This document shows, in pieces, positions 27,124-36,290 of a stretch of 64,000 nucleotides of DNA; within the stretch, counting starts at the first letter, position 1, and each line of letters begins with the position of its first letter. The translations under genes were made by a program, and so were the position numbers. The DNA is from Oscillatoriales cyanobacterium (GTDB lineage: Bacteria; Cyanobacteriota; Cyanobacteriia; Cyanobacteriales; Laspinemataceae). The stretch spans positions 62,001-126,000 of the forward strand of contig JAABRM010000016.1 in NCBI GenBank assembly GCA_011390955.1, read 5' to 3'. The notes under the pieces are model-generated. The model worked only from the letters and a program-made list of their open reading frames with translations, had not been told where the DNA came from and did no database searches.

Positions 27124-30051
27124 CTGGCACCACTAGATTTAGAGGCGATCGCTCAAGAGTCGCGCAATTGTTTTTTATATGAAGAAGCGCCAGATTATTT
27201 GGTGATTTTAGAGCAAGGGATTGCTCGGTTAGGCAATCCCAAAGGGACGATTAATCTGGATGAGCAATATCAAAAATTAATTCGGGTGGCGCATTCCCTG
27301 AAAGGGGGGGCTGGTTTAGCGGAAATGCCTGCCCTTTCTCAGTTGTCTCATAAGTTAGAAGATTTACTGATTGCGATTCAAGAAAAGCGGGTAAGTTTGC
27401 ATGAAAAAATCTCCAGCGATCGCATTTTAAATGATGCCGGGGTTAAATCTGAAGTGACATCTGATGGATTCGATCGCACTACTTCCGCCTATCAATTATT
27501 GTTGATGAGTCTGGATCGAGTCAGCGCGTTACTATTTGAAGCCCTAAATCAGCCAGAATTATCCGATGAAACTACTCCACAAATAGCCGATCCGGTTTGT
27601 GATGCGATCGATCAATTTTTGGCTTCTCAGGGTTTGGCTAACTCTGAGAAATTAGCCGATTTGGAGAATATAAATCCTTTAGATCGTCATCTAGATCGTC
27701 ATCCCCAGGTGAGTAGTTTTATCAAAACTTCTCTGGAAGTGGATTTAGAAGAATGTTTGCAAAGAATTGAATCTAGCTTAAGGGAAAATCAAGCCAGTGA
27801 AAGTAGTTCCAGAGAAGCGATCGCGACTTTTGCCGCAGAATGCACATTGCTGGGAGACGCATTAGAGGTGAATTGGTTAAGTGAAATCGGTTCTCGGCTG
27901 GAAAAATGGTGTGAAGAAACCGATATTTCGCTGCCACAGGTGACAGAAGCGATCGGCCAAATTCGGCAGCAAAGAAATCAAACCCTTTATGGTTCGGAAG
28001 GTTCGGAAACCGAATTATTCAACTCAGAGGAGGAAGAAAATTCGGCGATCGATGCAGAAACAAAGTGGGAAAATCCAGAGGAATTTTCTGATTTAGATTC
28101 TGATTTAGATTTGCCAGAAACCCCACCACTTTCTTCCCCGGTGCCCCAGCGTTTTTTAAAGTATTTAATTCGGCAACCGGACAATGCGCGATCGCCAGAA
28201 AATATTAATCTGCGAGTTTCCTTATCCCGCATCGATCGGATGACCGACACCGTAGGCGAACTGCTGATTAATTATGAACAACTAGAACAATGCGAACAAC
28301 AATTAAAAGATGCCATTCTCGGCCAAAATTTATTACCCAAACCTAAAAGTGCAAATAGCGCAAATGGCACCGTCGCACATAACCTAAAATCATCTATTTT
28401 GCTAAAAACTGTTTCCCAAATTAATCAGCGATTCGATCGAAATCGGATTGACATGGTTTTGGGAGCGCGTAACCTGCGGATGACCCTGGCAAATATGCGA
28501 TCGTCCTTAGAACAATTGTATCGGGATTTAACGGAAGCGCGAATGGTGCCTTTTCGGGAAATGACCGAACGCTTTTTTGTGTTAATTGATAATTTAAAAC
28601 AACAATACAAAAAATCAGTTAATTTAGTCGTTTCTGGGCAAGATGTTTTAATCGATCGCTGGATAGTAGAACAATTACAAACTCCCTTAACTCACTTGTT
28701 ACGCAATGCCTTCGACCACGGCATTGAGTTGCCCAAAGAACGAATGATCCAAGGCAAATCTAATCAGGCAACTATTCATTTGTCTGCGGTTTCTCACGGC
28801 ACTTATGTGGTGATTTCTATTGCCGATGATGGTCGAGGCATTAATCCAGAAAAAATTTACCAAAAAGCCTTGGAAAAAGGACTAATTTCTCCAGAGAAAA
28901 AAACCTGGTCAGCGGATGAAATTTTGCAATTTTTGTTTACTCCTGGGTTTTCCACCGCAGAACGGGTGACAGATATTTCCGGTCGGGGTGTGGGATTAGA
29001 TATTGTGGTGCAAGAAGTGGCGAAATTAGGCGGTTCGGTGGCGGTAAAGACCACATTAGGAATGGGCACCCAATTTGCGATAACTATTCCTTTAACCCTG
29101 AGTATTTTACCTCTGCATATTTTTCGCTGTCAAGGGCAAACTTTTGCCATCCCTGCGGCTAATGTTTTGGAGACAATCCGTTTAGCAGAAAACCAGTCAA
29201 ATATTCAGTGGCAAAATCAATTTATTCCCGTATTTCATTTAAATGAATTGTTGCCGGTTCGGTCATGGTGTCCCAGTGAGCGATCGGCGCAATCGGCAAG
29301 TTCCTCAGAAGCATCTAATTTAGCTAGTTTAGATAATTTAGGATTAGTGGTTAAAGTTAAAGAAAATCCCATTATTTTAGTGGTTGATGCTTTATTAGGT
29401 GAACGGCGATTAGTTCTAAAACCCTTAGATTACCGGGTGCCAGTTCCGCCTTATGTCGCCGGTTGTACTGTCCTGGGAAATCGTCAGATTGTTCCGGTAC
29501 TTTCTCCGGATCATTTTGTCAGTTTAATCAGAAAATTTACTTCTAACGATCCGCAAACTCTAACCCCAGAAACTCTCACCCCAGAAAGCATAAACCCAGA
29601 AAGCATAAACCCAGAAAATCTGGTAGAAAATCTGGATCGAGTAGAAGCAAAAAATGGCGCGATCGCACATCATCTAGCAAAGCGAATTTTAATTGTGGAT
29701 GATTCGCGCACCGTGCGTTGTTTGTTGCAACAAACTTTGTCTCAAGCGGGTTTTTTGGTAGAAGAAGCGAGTGATGGTGCAGCGGGTTTTGCTAAGGTAG
29801 CAGAAGCCCAAGGTCAATTTGATTTAGTAATTTCCGATTTGGAAATGCCCCATCTAGATGGTTTGGGATTTTTGCAGAAAATTCGGGCATCTCAATGGTC
29901 AGATTTGCCTGTAGGGATGTTAACTTCCCAGGCTAAGGAAATTTATGTGAAAACGGCTAAAGATTTGGGGGTCAAATTTTATTTAACTAAGCCATTTAAA
30001 CCCGCTGAATTCCTGAATTTAATTGAAAAAACTGTATCAAAAAAGTTATAA
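27112..30051 (+). CDS. CheA-type hybrid histidine kinase (PixL-like)
   Basis: 979 residues. Hpt domain with His61 in VAHSLKGGAGL; a second all-helical Hpt-like region (about 205-300) without a clear histidine motif; dimerisation segment (SRIDRMTDTVGELLINYEQL); CheA-type HATPase (LLRNAFDHGIELP, IADDGRGIN, GRGVGLDIV); CheW-like regulatory domain (about 665-800). A C-terminal receiver has DDSRTVR, Asp909 in LVISDLEMP, and TKPFKP. The linker before the receiver holds a 15-bp in-frame repeat (SINPE units). It should phosphorylate the PatA-like regulator in a Pix/Tax-type system. No MCP gene is in the window. Confidence 0.94.
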   Translation: MNSLLAPLDLEAIAQESRNCFLYEEAPDYLVILEQGIARLGNPKGTINLDEQYQKLIRVAHSLKGGAGLAEMPALSQLSHKLEDLLIAIQEKRVSLHEKISSDRILNDAGVKSEVTSDGFDRTTSAYQLLLMSLDRVSALLFEALNQPELSDETTPQIADPVCDAIDQFLASQGLANSEKLADLENINPLDRHLDRHPQVSSFIKTSLEVDLEECLQRIESSLRENQASESSSREAIATFAAECTLLGDALEVNWLSEIGSRLEKWCEETDISLPQVTEAIGQIRQQRNQTLYGSEGSETELFNSEEEENSAIDAETKWENPEEFSDLDSDLDLPETPPLSSPVPQRFLKYLIRQPDNARSPENINLRVSLSRIDRMTDTVGELLINYEQLEQCEQQLKDAILGQNLLPKPKSANSANGTVAHNLKSSILLKTVSQINQRFDRNRIDMVLGARNLRMTLANMRSSLEQLYRDLTEARMVPFREMTERFFVLIDNLKQQYKKSVNLVVSGQDVLIDRWIVEQLQTPLTHLLRNAFDHGIELPKERMIQGKSNQATIHLSAVSHGTYVVISIADDGRGINPEKIYQKALEKGLISPEKKTWSADEILQFLFTPGFSTAERVTDISGRGVGLDIVVQEVAKLGGSVAVKTTLGMGTQFAITIPLTLSILPLHIFRCQGQTFAIPAANVLETIRLAENQSNIQWQNQFIPVFHLNELLPVRSWCPSERSAQSASSSEASNLASLDNLGLVVKVKENPIILVVDALLGERRLVLKPLDYRVPVPPYVAGCTVLGNRQIVPVLSPDHFVSLIRKFTSNDPQTLTPETLTPESINPESINPENLVENLDRVEAKNGAIAHHLAKRILIVDDSRTVRCLLQQTLSQAGFLVEEASDGAAGFAKVAEAQGQFDLVISDLEMPHLDGLGFLQKIRASQWSDLPVGMLTSQAKEIYVKTAKDLGVKFYLTKPFKPAEFLNLIEKTVSKKL

Positions 30052-30070
30052 GTTTCACCTAATTGCTATT

Positions 30071-30748
30071 TTAGCTACTGTTTTTGCTGCTGGTTTCCGC
30101 TAAAACTTGTCTCACCCAAGCGCGAAAAGAACGCAATAAAGTTGTTTCTCCTAAAGTTTGACTTTGGCTGAGAAATTTCGTTATTTCTGTCACCGATAAC
30201 AGGGGAAAAGCCAGCGATCGCTCTACCATGATATATTTTCCCCCGTCTAACTGCAAAAACTTGACCACACCGCGATCGCAGCGCCAAATTTCTGGCACCC
30301 CCATTGCCGCATAAATTCCTTCTCGATCCACAGAACTACTGGAAACATCAATTTCAATTACTAAATCTGGGGGCGGATCGGTAGTTAAATCAATCCGGGA
30401 TTTTCCCTTAACCAATCGTTCATTTTGGATATAAAAACTTGAATCCGGTTCAGCCCCTTTTGCTAAATCTGGACGCTTCAAAGTTGTCGAACCCGCTCGC
30501 AGGATTTCTATATTTAACTCTTCGGCTAATACCCCCACCAAAGCCGTTAACATTTCTTTTGGTTTTTCGTGGTCTAACAGCGGCGTCATAATTTCTAATA
30601 ATCCTCGGTCATAGCATAAGCGAATAGTCCGACTGTCTCCCATTTCGGCTAACAGTTGTTCATAAGTATGCCAGCTAATCTGATTGAGCACAACTCTTCC
30701 GGTGACAGTCGGGGTTGTTGGGGTTAAAGTCGGTGCAGTTATGGTCAT
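30071..30748 (-). CDS. Uma2 family (DUF820) restriction-endonuclease-fold protein, copy 1
   Basis: 225 residues of the Uma2/DUF820 family, a PD-(D/E)XK-fold group greatly expanded in cyanobacteria. The core motif PDLVIEIDVSSSS followed by GIYAAMGVPEIW is intact. Cellular role is unknown. The neighbour at 30939-31616 is almost identical. Differences cluster in about 25 residues after LLDHE (here KPKEMLTALVGVLAEELN). Its upstream sequence retains the last codons of maf, showing that it arose by tandem duplication of the maf-proximal copy. Confidence 0.9.
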   Translation of the reverse strand: MTITAPTLTPTTPTVTGRVVLNQISWHTYEQLLAEMGDSRTIRLCYDRGLLEIMTPLLDHEKPKEMLTALVGVLAEELNIEILRAGSTTLKRPDLAKGAEPDSSFYIQNERLVKGKSRIDLTTDPPPDLVIEIDVSSSSVDREGIYAAMGVPEIWRCDRGVVKFLQLDGGKYIMVERSLAFPLLSVTEITKFLSQSQTLGETTLLRSFRAWVRQVLAETSSKNSS

Positions 30749-30840
30749 AAAAAATCTGCTCCAATTTAAATTATTTTTTTAACCAAAAGTTTTTCGTAGG
30801 TTGGGTCCACCGTCCACGAAACCCAAAGGCGTCCGTACCT

Positions 30841-30916
30841 ACAAATACTGTTGGGTTTTGCTTCGCTCAACCCAACCTACAAATACTGTTGGGTTTTGCT
30901 TCGCTCAACCCAAACT
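30841..30916. repeat. Two tandem 38-bp repeats with internal hairpin
   Basis: Copies at 30841-30878 and 30879-30916 differ at one or two bases. Each contains TTGGGTTTTGCTTCGCTCAA, where TTGGGTT pairs with AACCCAA. They lie between the duplicated Uma2 genes, downstream of the maf-proximal copy. Confidence 0.85.
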
Positions 30917-30938
30917 ACAAATAGTAATTATGGCTATT

Positions 30939-31616
30939 TTAGCTGCTGTTTTTGCTGCTGGTTTCCGCTAAAACTTGTCTCACCCAAGCCCGAAAAGAAC
31001 GCAATAAAGTTGTTTCCCCTAAAGTTTGACTTTGGCTGAGAAATTTCGTTATTTCTGTCACCGATAACAGGGGAAAAGCCAGCGATCGCTCTACCATGAT
31101 ATATTTTCCCGTATCTAACTGTAAAAACTTGACCACACCGCGATCGCATCGCCAAATTTCTGGCACCCCCATTGCCGCATAAATTCCTTCTCGATCCACA
31201 GAACTACTGGAAACATCAATTTCAATTACCAAGTCCGGGGGCGGATCGGTAGTTAAATCAATGCGAGATTTTCCCTTAACCAATCGTTCATTTTGGATAT
31301 AAAAACTTGAATCTGGTTCAGCCCCTTTTGCTAAATCTGGACGCTTCAAAGTTGTCGAACCGACACTTAAGATTTCTAAATTTACTTCTTCTGCTAAAGC
31401 ATCAACAAATTTTTCTAAAATTCGTTTTGGGTTTTCGTGGTCTAACAGCGGCGTCATAATTTCTAATAATCCTCGGTCATAGCATAAGCGAATAGTCCGA
31501 CTATCTCCCATTTCGGCTAACAGTTGTTCATAAGTATGCCAGCTAATCTGATTGAGAACAACTCTTCCGGTGACAGTCGGGGTTGTCGGGGTTAAAGTCG
31601 GTGCAGTTATGGTCAT
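30939..31616 (-). CDS. Uma2 family (DUF820) restriction-endonuclease-fold protein, copy 2
   Basis: 225 residues, near-identical to the gene at 30071-30748, with the same PDLVIEIDVSSSS core. The divergent patch reads NPKRILEKFVDALAEEVN; outside it I see only one further difference (FLQLDTGKY against FLQLDGGKY). It starts 22 bp after the maf stop on the same strand, probably in one transcript. Either copy could be the template of recent gene conversion. Function unknown. Confidence 0.9.
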   Translation of the reverse strand: MTITAPTLTPTTPTVTGRVVLNQISWHTYEQLLAEMGDSRTIRLCYDRGLLEIMTPLLDHENPKRILEKFVDALAEEVNLEILSVGSTTLKRPDLAKGAEPDSSFYIQNERLVKGKSRIDLTTDPPPDLVIEIDVSSSSVDREGIYAAMGVPEIWRCDRGVVKFLQLDTGKYIMVERSLAFPLLSVTEITKFLSQSQTLGETTLLRSFRAWVRQVLAETSSKNSS

Positions 31617-31638
31617 AATAAATCTGCTCCAATTTAAA

Positions 31639-32265
31639 TTATTTTTTCAACCAAAAGTCAGTCACATTATAACCTAAATCAGTAATCATCTGCCGCAGCA
31701 AAGGTAAACTTAATCCAATCACGTTTGTATGGCAGCCTTCGAGTTTTTCCACAAACAGTCCTCCTTGACCATCAATGGCAAAACAACCGGCACAATTGAG
31801 AGGTTCTCCTGTTGCCACATAAGAAACAATTTGTCGATCGCTGATATGGGCAAAATAAACTTTAGTCACTTGGCAACGGACTAAAGTATTGTTTTTAGTT
31901 AAATCTATCAGTGCATGACCTGTGTAAAGTTCGCCCACAGAACCCCGCATTTTTTGCCAACGAGCGATCGCCACTTCGGGAGTTTCTGGTTTACCGTGAA
32001 TTTCCCCATCTAATACCAACACCGAGTCACATCCTAATACTAACATCGGAGAATGGTTCGGATCCTGCGGGGTAAATTCTTGGGCGACCACTTCTGCCTT
32101 ACAGCGAGCTAAAGTCTGCACTAATTCACTGGGTTCATCAATTTTAACTTGTGACTCATCAAAATTGCTGCGACAAACAATTGGTCCAAATCCCGCTTGT
32201 TCTAATAACATTAATCGAGCGGGAGAAGTTGAAGCTAAAATAAATGCCGGATTTCCCATAATCAT
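31639..32265 (-). CDS. maf: Maf/YceF/YhdE family nucleotide pyrophosphatase
   Basis: 208 residues. Typical N-terminus [19 protein letters not shown], the Glu/Asp-containing [20 protein letters not shown], and the Arg of [13 protein letters not shown] are all present. Maf proteins hydrolyse non-canonical or modified nucleoside triphosphates and are linked to septum inhibition. Start at 32265, or at the ATG two codons on (32259), which gives [10 protein letters not shown]. The last codons (FWLKK) and the following 25 bp also occur upstream of the first Uma2 copy, marking the duplication boundary. Confidence 0.93.
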   Translation of the reverse strand: MIMGNPAFILASTSPARLMLLEQAGFGPIVCRSNFDESQVKIDEPSELVQTLARCKAEVVAQEFTPQDPNHSPMLVLGCDSVLVLDGEIHGKPETPEVAIARWQKMRGSVGELYTGHALIDLTKNNTLVRCQVTKVYFAHISDRQIVSYVATGEPLNCAGCFAIDGQGGLFVEKLEGCHTNVIGLSLPLLRQMITDLGYNVTDFWLKK

Positions 32266-32374
32266 CTGTCATAATTTGTCATAATTTTTTAACTTTTTTA
32301 CAGGATGGTGGGCTATACCCACCATCCGATGCCAATTTTTTTACCCTAGGATTGGCATTGCCTAACGATGGAAA

Positions 32375-32917
32375 TTAATAAACGGAGAAAGAAGCTACCA
32401 CTTGCTTCAAAGTTTCCGCCGTTTTCTGCCAGCGATTTGCGGTGGTAGACACATTAAAGCTAAAGAGTTTACCGCGACTAATCGCCACACTAGCGATATC
32501 ATGGCGTTCTTGGTTGGCTAATTTCACCGCATATTCCAAGATATAATAAGTTTTGTCTTTCTTTTCTATGGCAGTGGCATTGATTAATTCCGCTTCCCTT
32601 CCTGAACCTTCAGGAGCGATCGCTTTCTGCAAGATTTTATATCCCACCGTTGAAGGATCGCCAATATCCTGAAGTTTTTGATTTTCGGGAATTGCAGAAA
32701 TTACCACACTGACATTTTCGCTCGACTCAATCAAATCTTTAAATACCACATCAGGGCCATTTTTAACCGGCACCTCAACCCATCCATTTGGATACAAAAA
32801 CTCATAACCTTTGTAGCTATTCACATAAGGTTTCAATCCAGTGGTCGGTGAACTGATACAACCTGTTAAGCTAATGGTTAAAACAACGAGAATAATGGCC
32901 GCAATTCGTTTAAGCAT
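32375..32917 (-). CDS. PsbP-like lipoprotein (CyanoP)
   Basis: 180 residues. A lipoprotein signal peptide ends in the lipobox LTGC, so the mature protein should be lipid-anchored on the lumenal thylakoid face. The PsbP-type fold is indicated by YKGYEFLYPNGWVEVP near the start and KTYYILEYAVKL, HDIASVAISRGKLFSFNVS, RWQKTAETLKQVVASF towards the end. CyanoP assists photosystem II assembly and is not strictly required for oxygen evolution. The frame extends 23 codons upstream to 32986, but the ATG at 32917 starts directly with the signal peptide. Confidence 0.9.
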   Translation of the reverse strand: MLKRIAAIILVVLTISLTGCISSPTTGLKPYVNSYKGYEFLYPNGWVEVPVKNGPDVVFKDLIESSENVSVVISAIPENQKLQDIGDPSTVGYKILQKAIAPEGSGREAELINATAIEKKDKTYYILEYAVKLANQERHDIASVAISRGKLFSFNVSTTANRWQKTAETLKQVVASFSVY

Positions 32918-33443
32918 CTTTCTAATTTCCTTGCAATCTGCCGAGGGATGGGTCTGACCTAAACATCGGTCATCCCCATTCACCATAGACCTATTTTCAC
33001 ATCCAATGGGCGCTTTTCTCTATCGGTTGGTTCACTCCGGGGGACAAAACTGCCCTAAATATTTCCCAAATCTTTACTGGTGTTGGGTTTCAGTTCGGGC
33101 GACGATGGGCTTTTATTCCCGCATCAAGGCAAGGGGTAGGGTGGACAAAACATTGCCCACCCTAGTGATTTCAAATAAGAATGATATTTTAGTCTGCCCT
33201 CACCCCTCACCCTAAATCGACGGCGGCCCTGAAAGGGGGAGAGACTTTGAGAGGCGATCGGATTATTTCTGAACAGGCTGTATATTCCCGCATCAAGGGG
33301 TCCGGTGGGCTTGCACATTCCCCACCCTACTATTCTTGTAAACATTGGGGTAGGGTGGGCTTGCACATTCCCCACCCTACTACTAAAGTTAATATTTTCA
33401 CCAATAAATTATCTGCGGTGAATATGGCGCGACTACAACCATT
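32918..33443. repeat. Spacer with CCCACCCTAC palindromic repeats
   Basis: The 526-bp spacer contains three related hairpins: near 33136-33166 (TAGGGTGGACA ... GCCCACCCTA), 33304-33330 and 33349-33380. The last two share GGTGGGCTTGCACATTCCCC. The phrase ATTCCCGCATCAAGG occurs near 33115 and 33286, so a longer unit was duplicated. A GACGGCGGCCC cluster at about 33221 resembles the small GATGGCGG insertion. No gene recognised. Confidence 0.7.
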
Positions 33444-35198
33444 TTACCGCAATTTAATAGAGCGCAATTCACCACCATTCAGTTCCGTATAATAGCCAGA
33501 CGGTGGCCCTAAATCGGGATAGGGATTTTCGATTCTGACAGACCATTCTCCACCAACTCTAACGACTGCCAACCCATCAGTAAAAGAATCAACTTCCGTA
33601 AAAATTGGTGGAATAATAAATTGACCTGTGCTATCGATAAATCCCATATTGTCCCCTACTCTAACAGCGGCCAAACCATTGCTAAATGGCTTAACCGCTG
33701 GCCCCCATGAAGGTTGACCGGCAATCCCATCTTTGGTATAATGTTGGGCAGGATAAAAATTTGCCTGGATGACCAATTTTCCCTGCGGGTCAATATAGCC
33801 CCACCGATAGTCGATTTGAACTCCGGCTAATCCTTCGGAAAATGATTGGGCGGTCTGAAATTGATGGGGAATGGCTAATTTTCCTTGTTGATTCACATAG
33901 CCCCAGAGATAATCATCTCCGTAAAACTGTACCGCCGCCAACCCTTCTTTAAATGATTCGGCGGCGATAAATTGTGGTTCAACCACTATTTTGCCGGTGC
34001 GATCGATAAAGCCATATTGAACTAAACCAATTTCATTTATGATGCCAATTCGAGCAAATCCTTCGGAAAATCCCAAGACTTCACTGTAATCTTGCGGTTC
34101 AATTACCCAATTTCCTTGGCGATCGATGTAGCCATATTTCCCCCCAACTTGCACTGCTGCCAAGCCTTCAGAAAAATTATCCACTCCATCAAATTTAGGC
34201 TGAATTGCGATCGCCCCAGTTTGATTGATAAATCCAGATTTACCATCTTTAAATATGGGTGCAAGTCCTTCAGAAAATGGTTTGCCCAGTTCCAAAACTG
34301 GCTGAATAATCCATTCACCTTTGCGGTTAATATAGCCCCACAATGGATAGCCTGGACCGGCGATCGCTACTGCGGCTAATCCTTCAGAAAAATTGTTAGC
34401 TAATGTATATTGAGGTGGAATGACAAATTTGCCGGTGCGATCGATATAACCATATCCGCGATCGCCATATTTTACCGCCAAATCTTCCACAAATCGCACG
34501 CCTCCTGGATTGACAAAATCATAATTACCAGCCACATAATCTAAGGATACGCTAGAAAAATTCAGCGCCCGACATAATAAAGCCGCCACTTCTCCACGAG
34601 TTGAATTTTGATTGGGGCGGAGTTGTCGAAGCTGAGGATAATTTACTACTAAAGCTTCTTTTGCAGCGGCGGCGATCGCCCCTTTCGCATAGTTAGGAAT
34701 TGCCGCCGCATCATCAAAATATTTAGGCAAAATTGTCTCAGGATTGGTGACGGATTCTGTAGCCAAAGCATTAGCAACTACCAAGATTGCCTGGGTGCGG
34801 GTAATTGCTTGGTTGGGTCGAAATGTCCGATCTGGATAACCCACAAAAAAAGCCTTTTGCACTGCCAATTGAATGGCATTAGATGCCCAATAACTGTTAG
34901 GAATATCCCTAAAACTCAGACTAGGACGTTGGATTTTTGCGTCGGGAAAAGCATTTAGCATCAACACCGCAAATTCAGCCCGTGTCACCGTGGCATCCGG
35001 GCGAAAGGTGCGATCGGGATAGCCAGACACTAACTTTTTTTCTGCCAATTGATTAATACATTGGGCATTCCAATGCCGGGATGTATCGGTAAATCCTAAA
35101 GCCGATGTTTTTTCTATGCTCAAAAGTGCGATCGCCAAGATGAACGATTTGGTGAGGGATCGCCCGGTAATTTGCCCGATAATTTGTCGATGTTTCAT
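33444..35198 (-). CDS. SLH-domain protein with WG beta-repeats
   Basis: 584 residues. A signal peptide (about 1-34) is followed by three S-layer-homology domains (about 35-205; FTDTSRHWNAQCI, GYPDRTFRPDATVTRAEFA, then GYPDRTFRPNQAITRTQA), which bind the cell wall or pyruvylated polymers. Residues about 225-570 are WG repeats of the YGYIDRTGKFVIPPQ ... FSEGLAAV type, at least eight, probably a beta-propeller- or solenoid-like surface. It should be a cell-surface protein; ligand unknown. ATG start. Confidence 0.93.
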   Translation of the reverse strand: MKHRQIIGQITGRSLTKSFILAIALLSIEKTSALGFTDTSRHWNAQCINQLAEKKLVSGYPDRTFRPDATVTRAEFAVLMLNAFPDAKIQRPSLSFRDIPNSYWASNAIQLAVQKAFFVGYPDRTFRPNQAITRTQAILVVANALATESVTNPETILPKYFDDAAAIPNYAKGAIAAAAKEALVVNYPQLRQLRPNQNSTRGEVAALLCRALNFSSVSLDYVAGNYDFVNPGGVRFVEDLAVKYGDRGYGYIDRTGKFVIPPQYTLANNFSEGLAAVAIAGPGYPLWGYINRKGEWIIQPVLELGKPFSEGLAPIFKDGKSGFINQTGAIAIQPKFDGVDNFSEGLAAVQVGGKYGYIDRQGNWVIEPQDYSEVLGFSEGFARIGIINEIGLVQYGFIDRTGKIVVEPQFIAAESFKEGLAAVQFYGDDYLWGYVNQQGKLAIPHQFQTAQSFSEGLAGVQIDYRWGYIDPQGKLVIQANFYPAQHYTKDGIAGQPSWGPAVKPFSNGLAAVRVGDNMGFIDSTGQFIIPPIFTEVDSFTDGLAVVRVGGEWSVRIENPYPDLGPPSGYYTELNGGELRSIKLR

Positions 35199-35302
35199 TG
35201 ATTGTTCCCAGGGATAATACCAGCATTTATTTTATCACCCGGATTCAAAGAAAAAAGGACGTGGCGATCGCGTCCTTTTTTCTTTACCCAAATTTTTTAC
35301 TT

Positions 35303-35405
35303 TATAGCGATTGTCATAGTTATGAAGTACAAAAAAAATTTGTCATTCCCGCGAAGGCGGGAATCCAGAAAACCTCTGTACTTCATTCGGACAATAACCG
35401 CTATA
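35303..35405. mobile_element. MITE-like element, family A, copy 2
   Basis: 103 bp, inverted relative to 17831-17976. Left end TATAGCGATTGTCATAG, right end complement of TATAGCGGTTATTGTC. In this copy GAAGTACA follows both ends, making the terminal repeats about 25-30 bp with gaps. The interior palindrome ATTCCCGCG...CGCGGGAAT lacks the GC-rich insert of copy 1. No ORF. Confidence 0.8.
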
Positions 35406-35444
35406 TCCAGATATTCCAGATATTTTATCCTGGTTTCTATTAGC

Positions 35445-36290
35445 TCATCCTTTCCGCTTGCGAGCAAATTTCGCGCCTAAAAGCCCAAAGCCAACTAAAC
35501 CAATAACTGTCGAAGGTTCAGGAACCGAAGCCACGGTGACATTAAATTTATCTTGTGTTCCAATTTCTTCACTACCATATACCCGATTTAAGGCAGTCAG
35601 CCAATCATTTGTTGGGCGTTGATTTAACCAACTAAATGGTTGGGCTGTGGTAATAAAGTCCTCTACCTCAAATGGATTTTCATTACCATTATCGCTATTT
35701 TGAATATCATAACCCCATGTCCAACCCACTAACGGCTTCACGGAAAAGAAATCGTCTTGGGCTTTGTTGGGGTCATCACCAAACACTTCATCTAAGACTT
35801 CAACTAACCAAGTTTCAAACTTAGCCTCTGCACGACCACCAATATCTAAAACATCAGGGAAAAAAGCAGTAGGCTGATCGAAGAAATAATTTTCCCAACC
35901 TGGTTCTGTATCGTAATAAGGCAAAAGATCGATAAAACCGGGCGGCATATAAACATAGCCACCAGGGGGGGGATCGAGCAAAGGTTTTTCAATCAATGTA
36001 CCATCATAAAATATGGTCGGGCCATCCGCAGCAGTAATCGCACTCATAAAGCGATATTTTCCCATTTGAGTGGGAGTAAACATCGCAGCCATAATCACCG
36101 AACCCGCTCCAATATTAGGAAACTCTTCTAATGGATAACCGTCGCGCACTAGATACTCATTAATTGTTAAAACCCCCTGGTTCAGAGTTTGGCAAGAAAA
36201 TGCTCCATCCAAGCATACAGCGCTTGCCGCTTCTGGGATAGCAAGGCTGGATAACGCAGCGAGAAACAAGGGATAAGTAATTTTTTTCAT
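35445..36290 (-). CDS. PEP-CTERM sorting-domain exported protein
   Basis: 281 residues. Signal peptide (LFLAALSSLAIPEAASA), a body without known domain, and a C-terminal PEP-CTERM anchor: VPEPST, a hydrophobic stretch (VIGLVGFGLLGAKF) and a basic tail ARKRKG. Such proteins are processed by an exosortase and often end up in the extracellular matrix. Two cysteines near the mature N-terminus (VCLDGAFSC) may form a disulphide. The role of the body is unknown. ATG start. Confidence 0.9.
   Translation of the reverse strand: MKKITYPLFLAALSSLAIPEAASAVCLDGAFSCQTLNQGVLTINEYLVRDGYPLEEFPNIGAGSVIMAAMFTPTQMGKYRFMSAITAADGPTIFYDGTLIEKPLLDPPPGGYVYMPPGFIDLLPYYDTEPGWENYFFDQPTAFFPDVLDIGGRAEAKFETWLVEVLDEVFGDDPNKAQDDFFSVKPLVGWTWGYDIQNSDNGNENPFEVEDFITTAQPFSWLNQRPTNDWLTALNRVYGSEEIGTQDKFNVTVASVPEPSTVIGLVGFGLLGAKFARKRKG

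Noticed and set aside
32303-32327. Terminator for the CyanoP gene
   Set aside because: GGATGGTGGG-CTATA-CCCACCATCC is a perfect hairpin but has no T-run on the minus strand; it may be another spacer palindrome.
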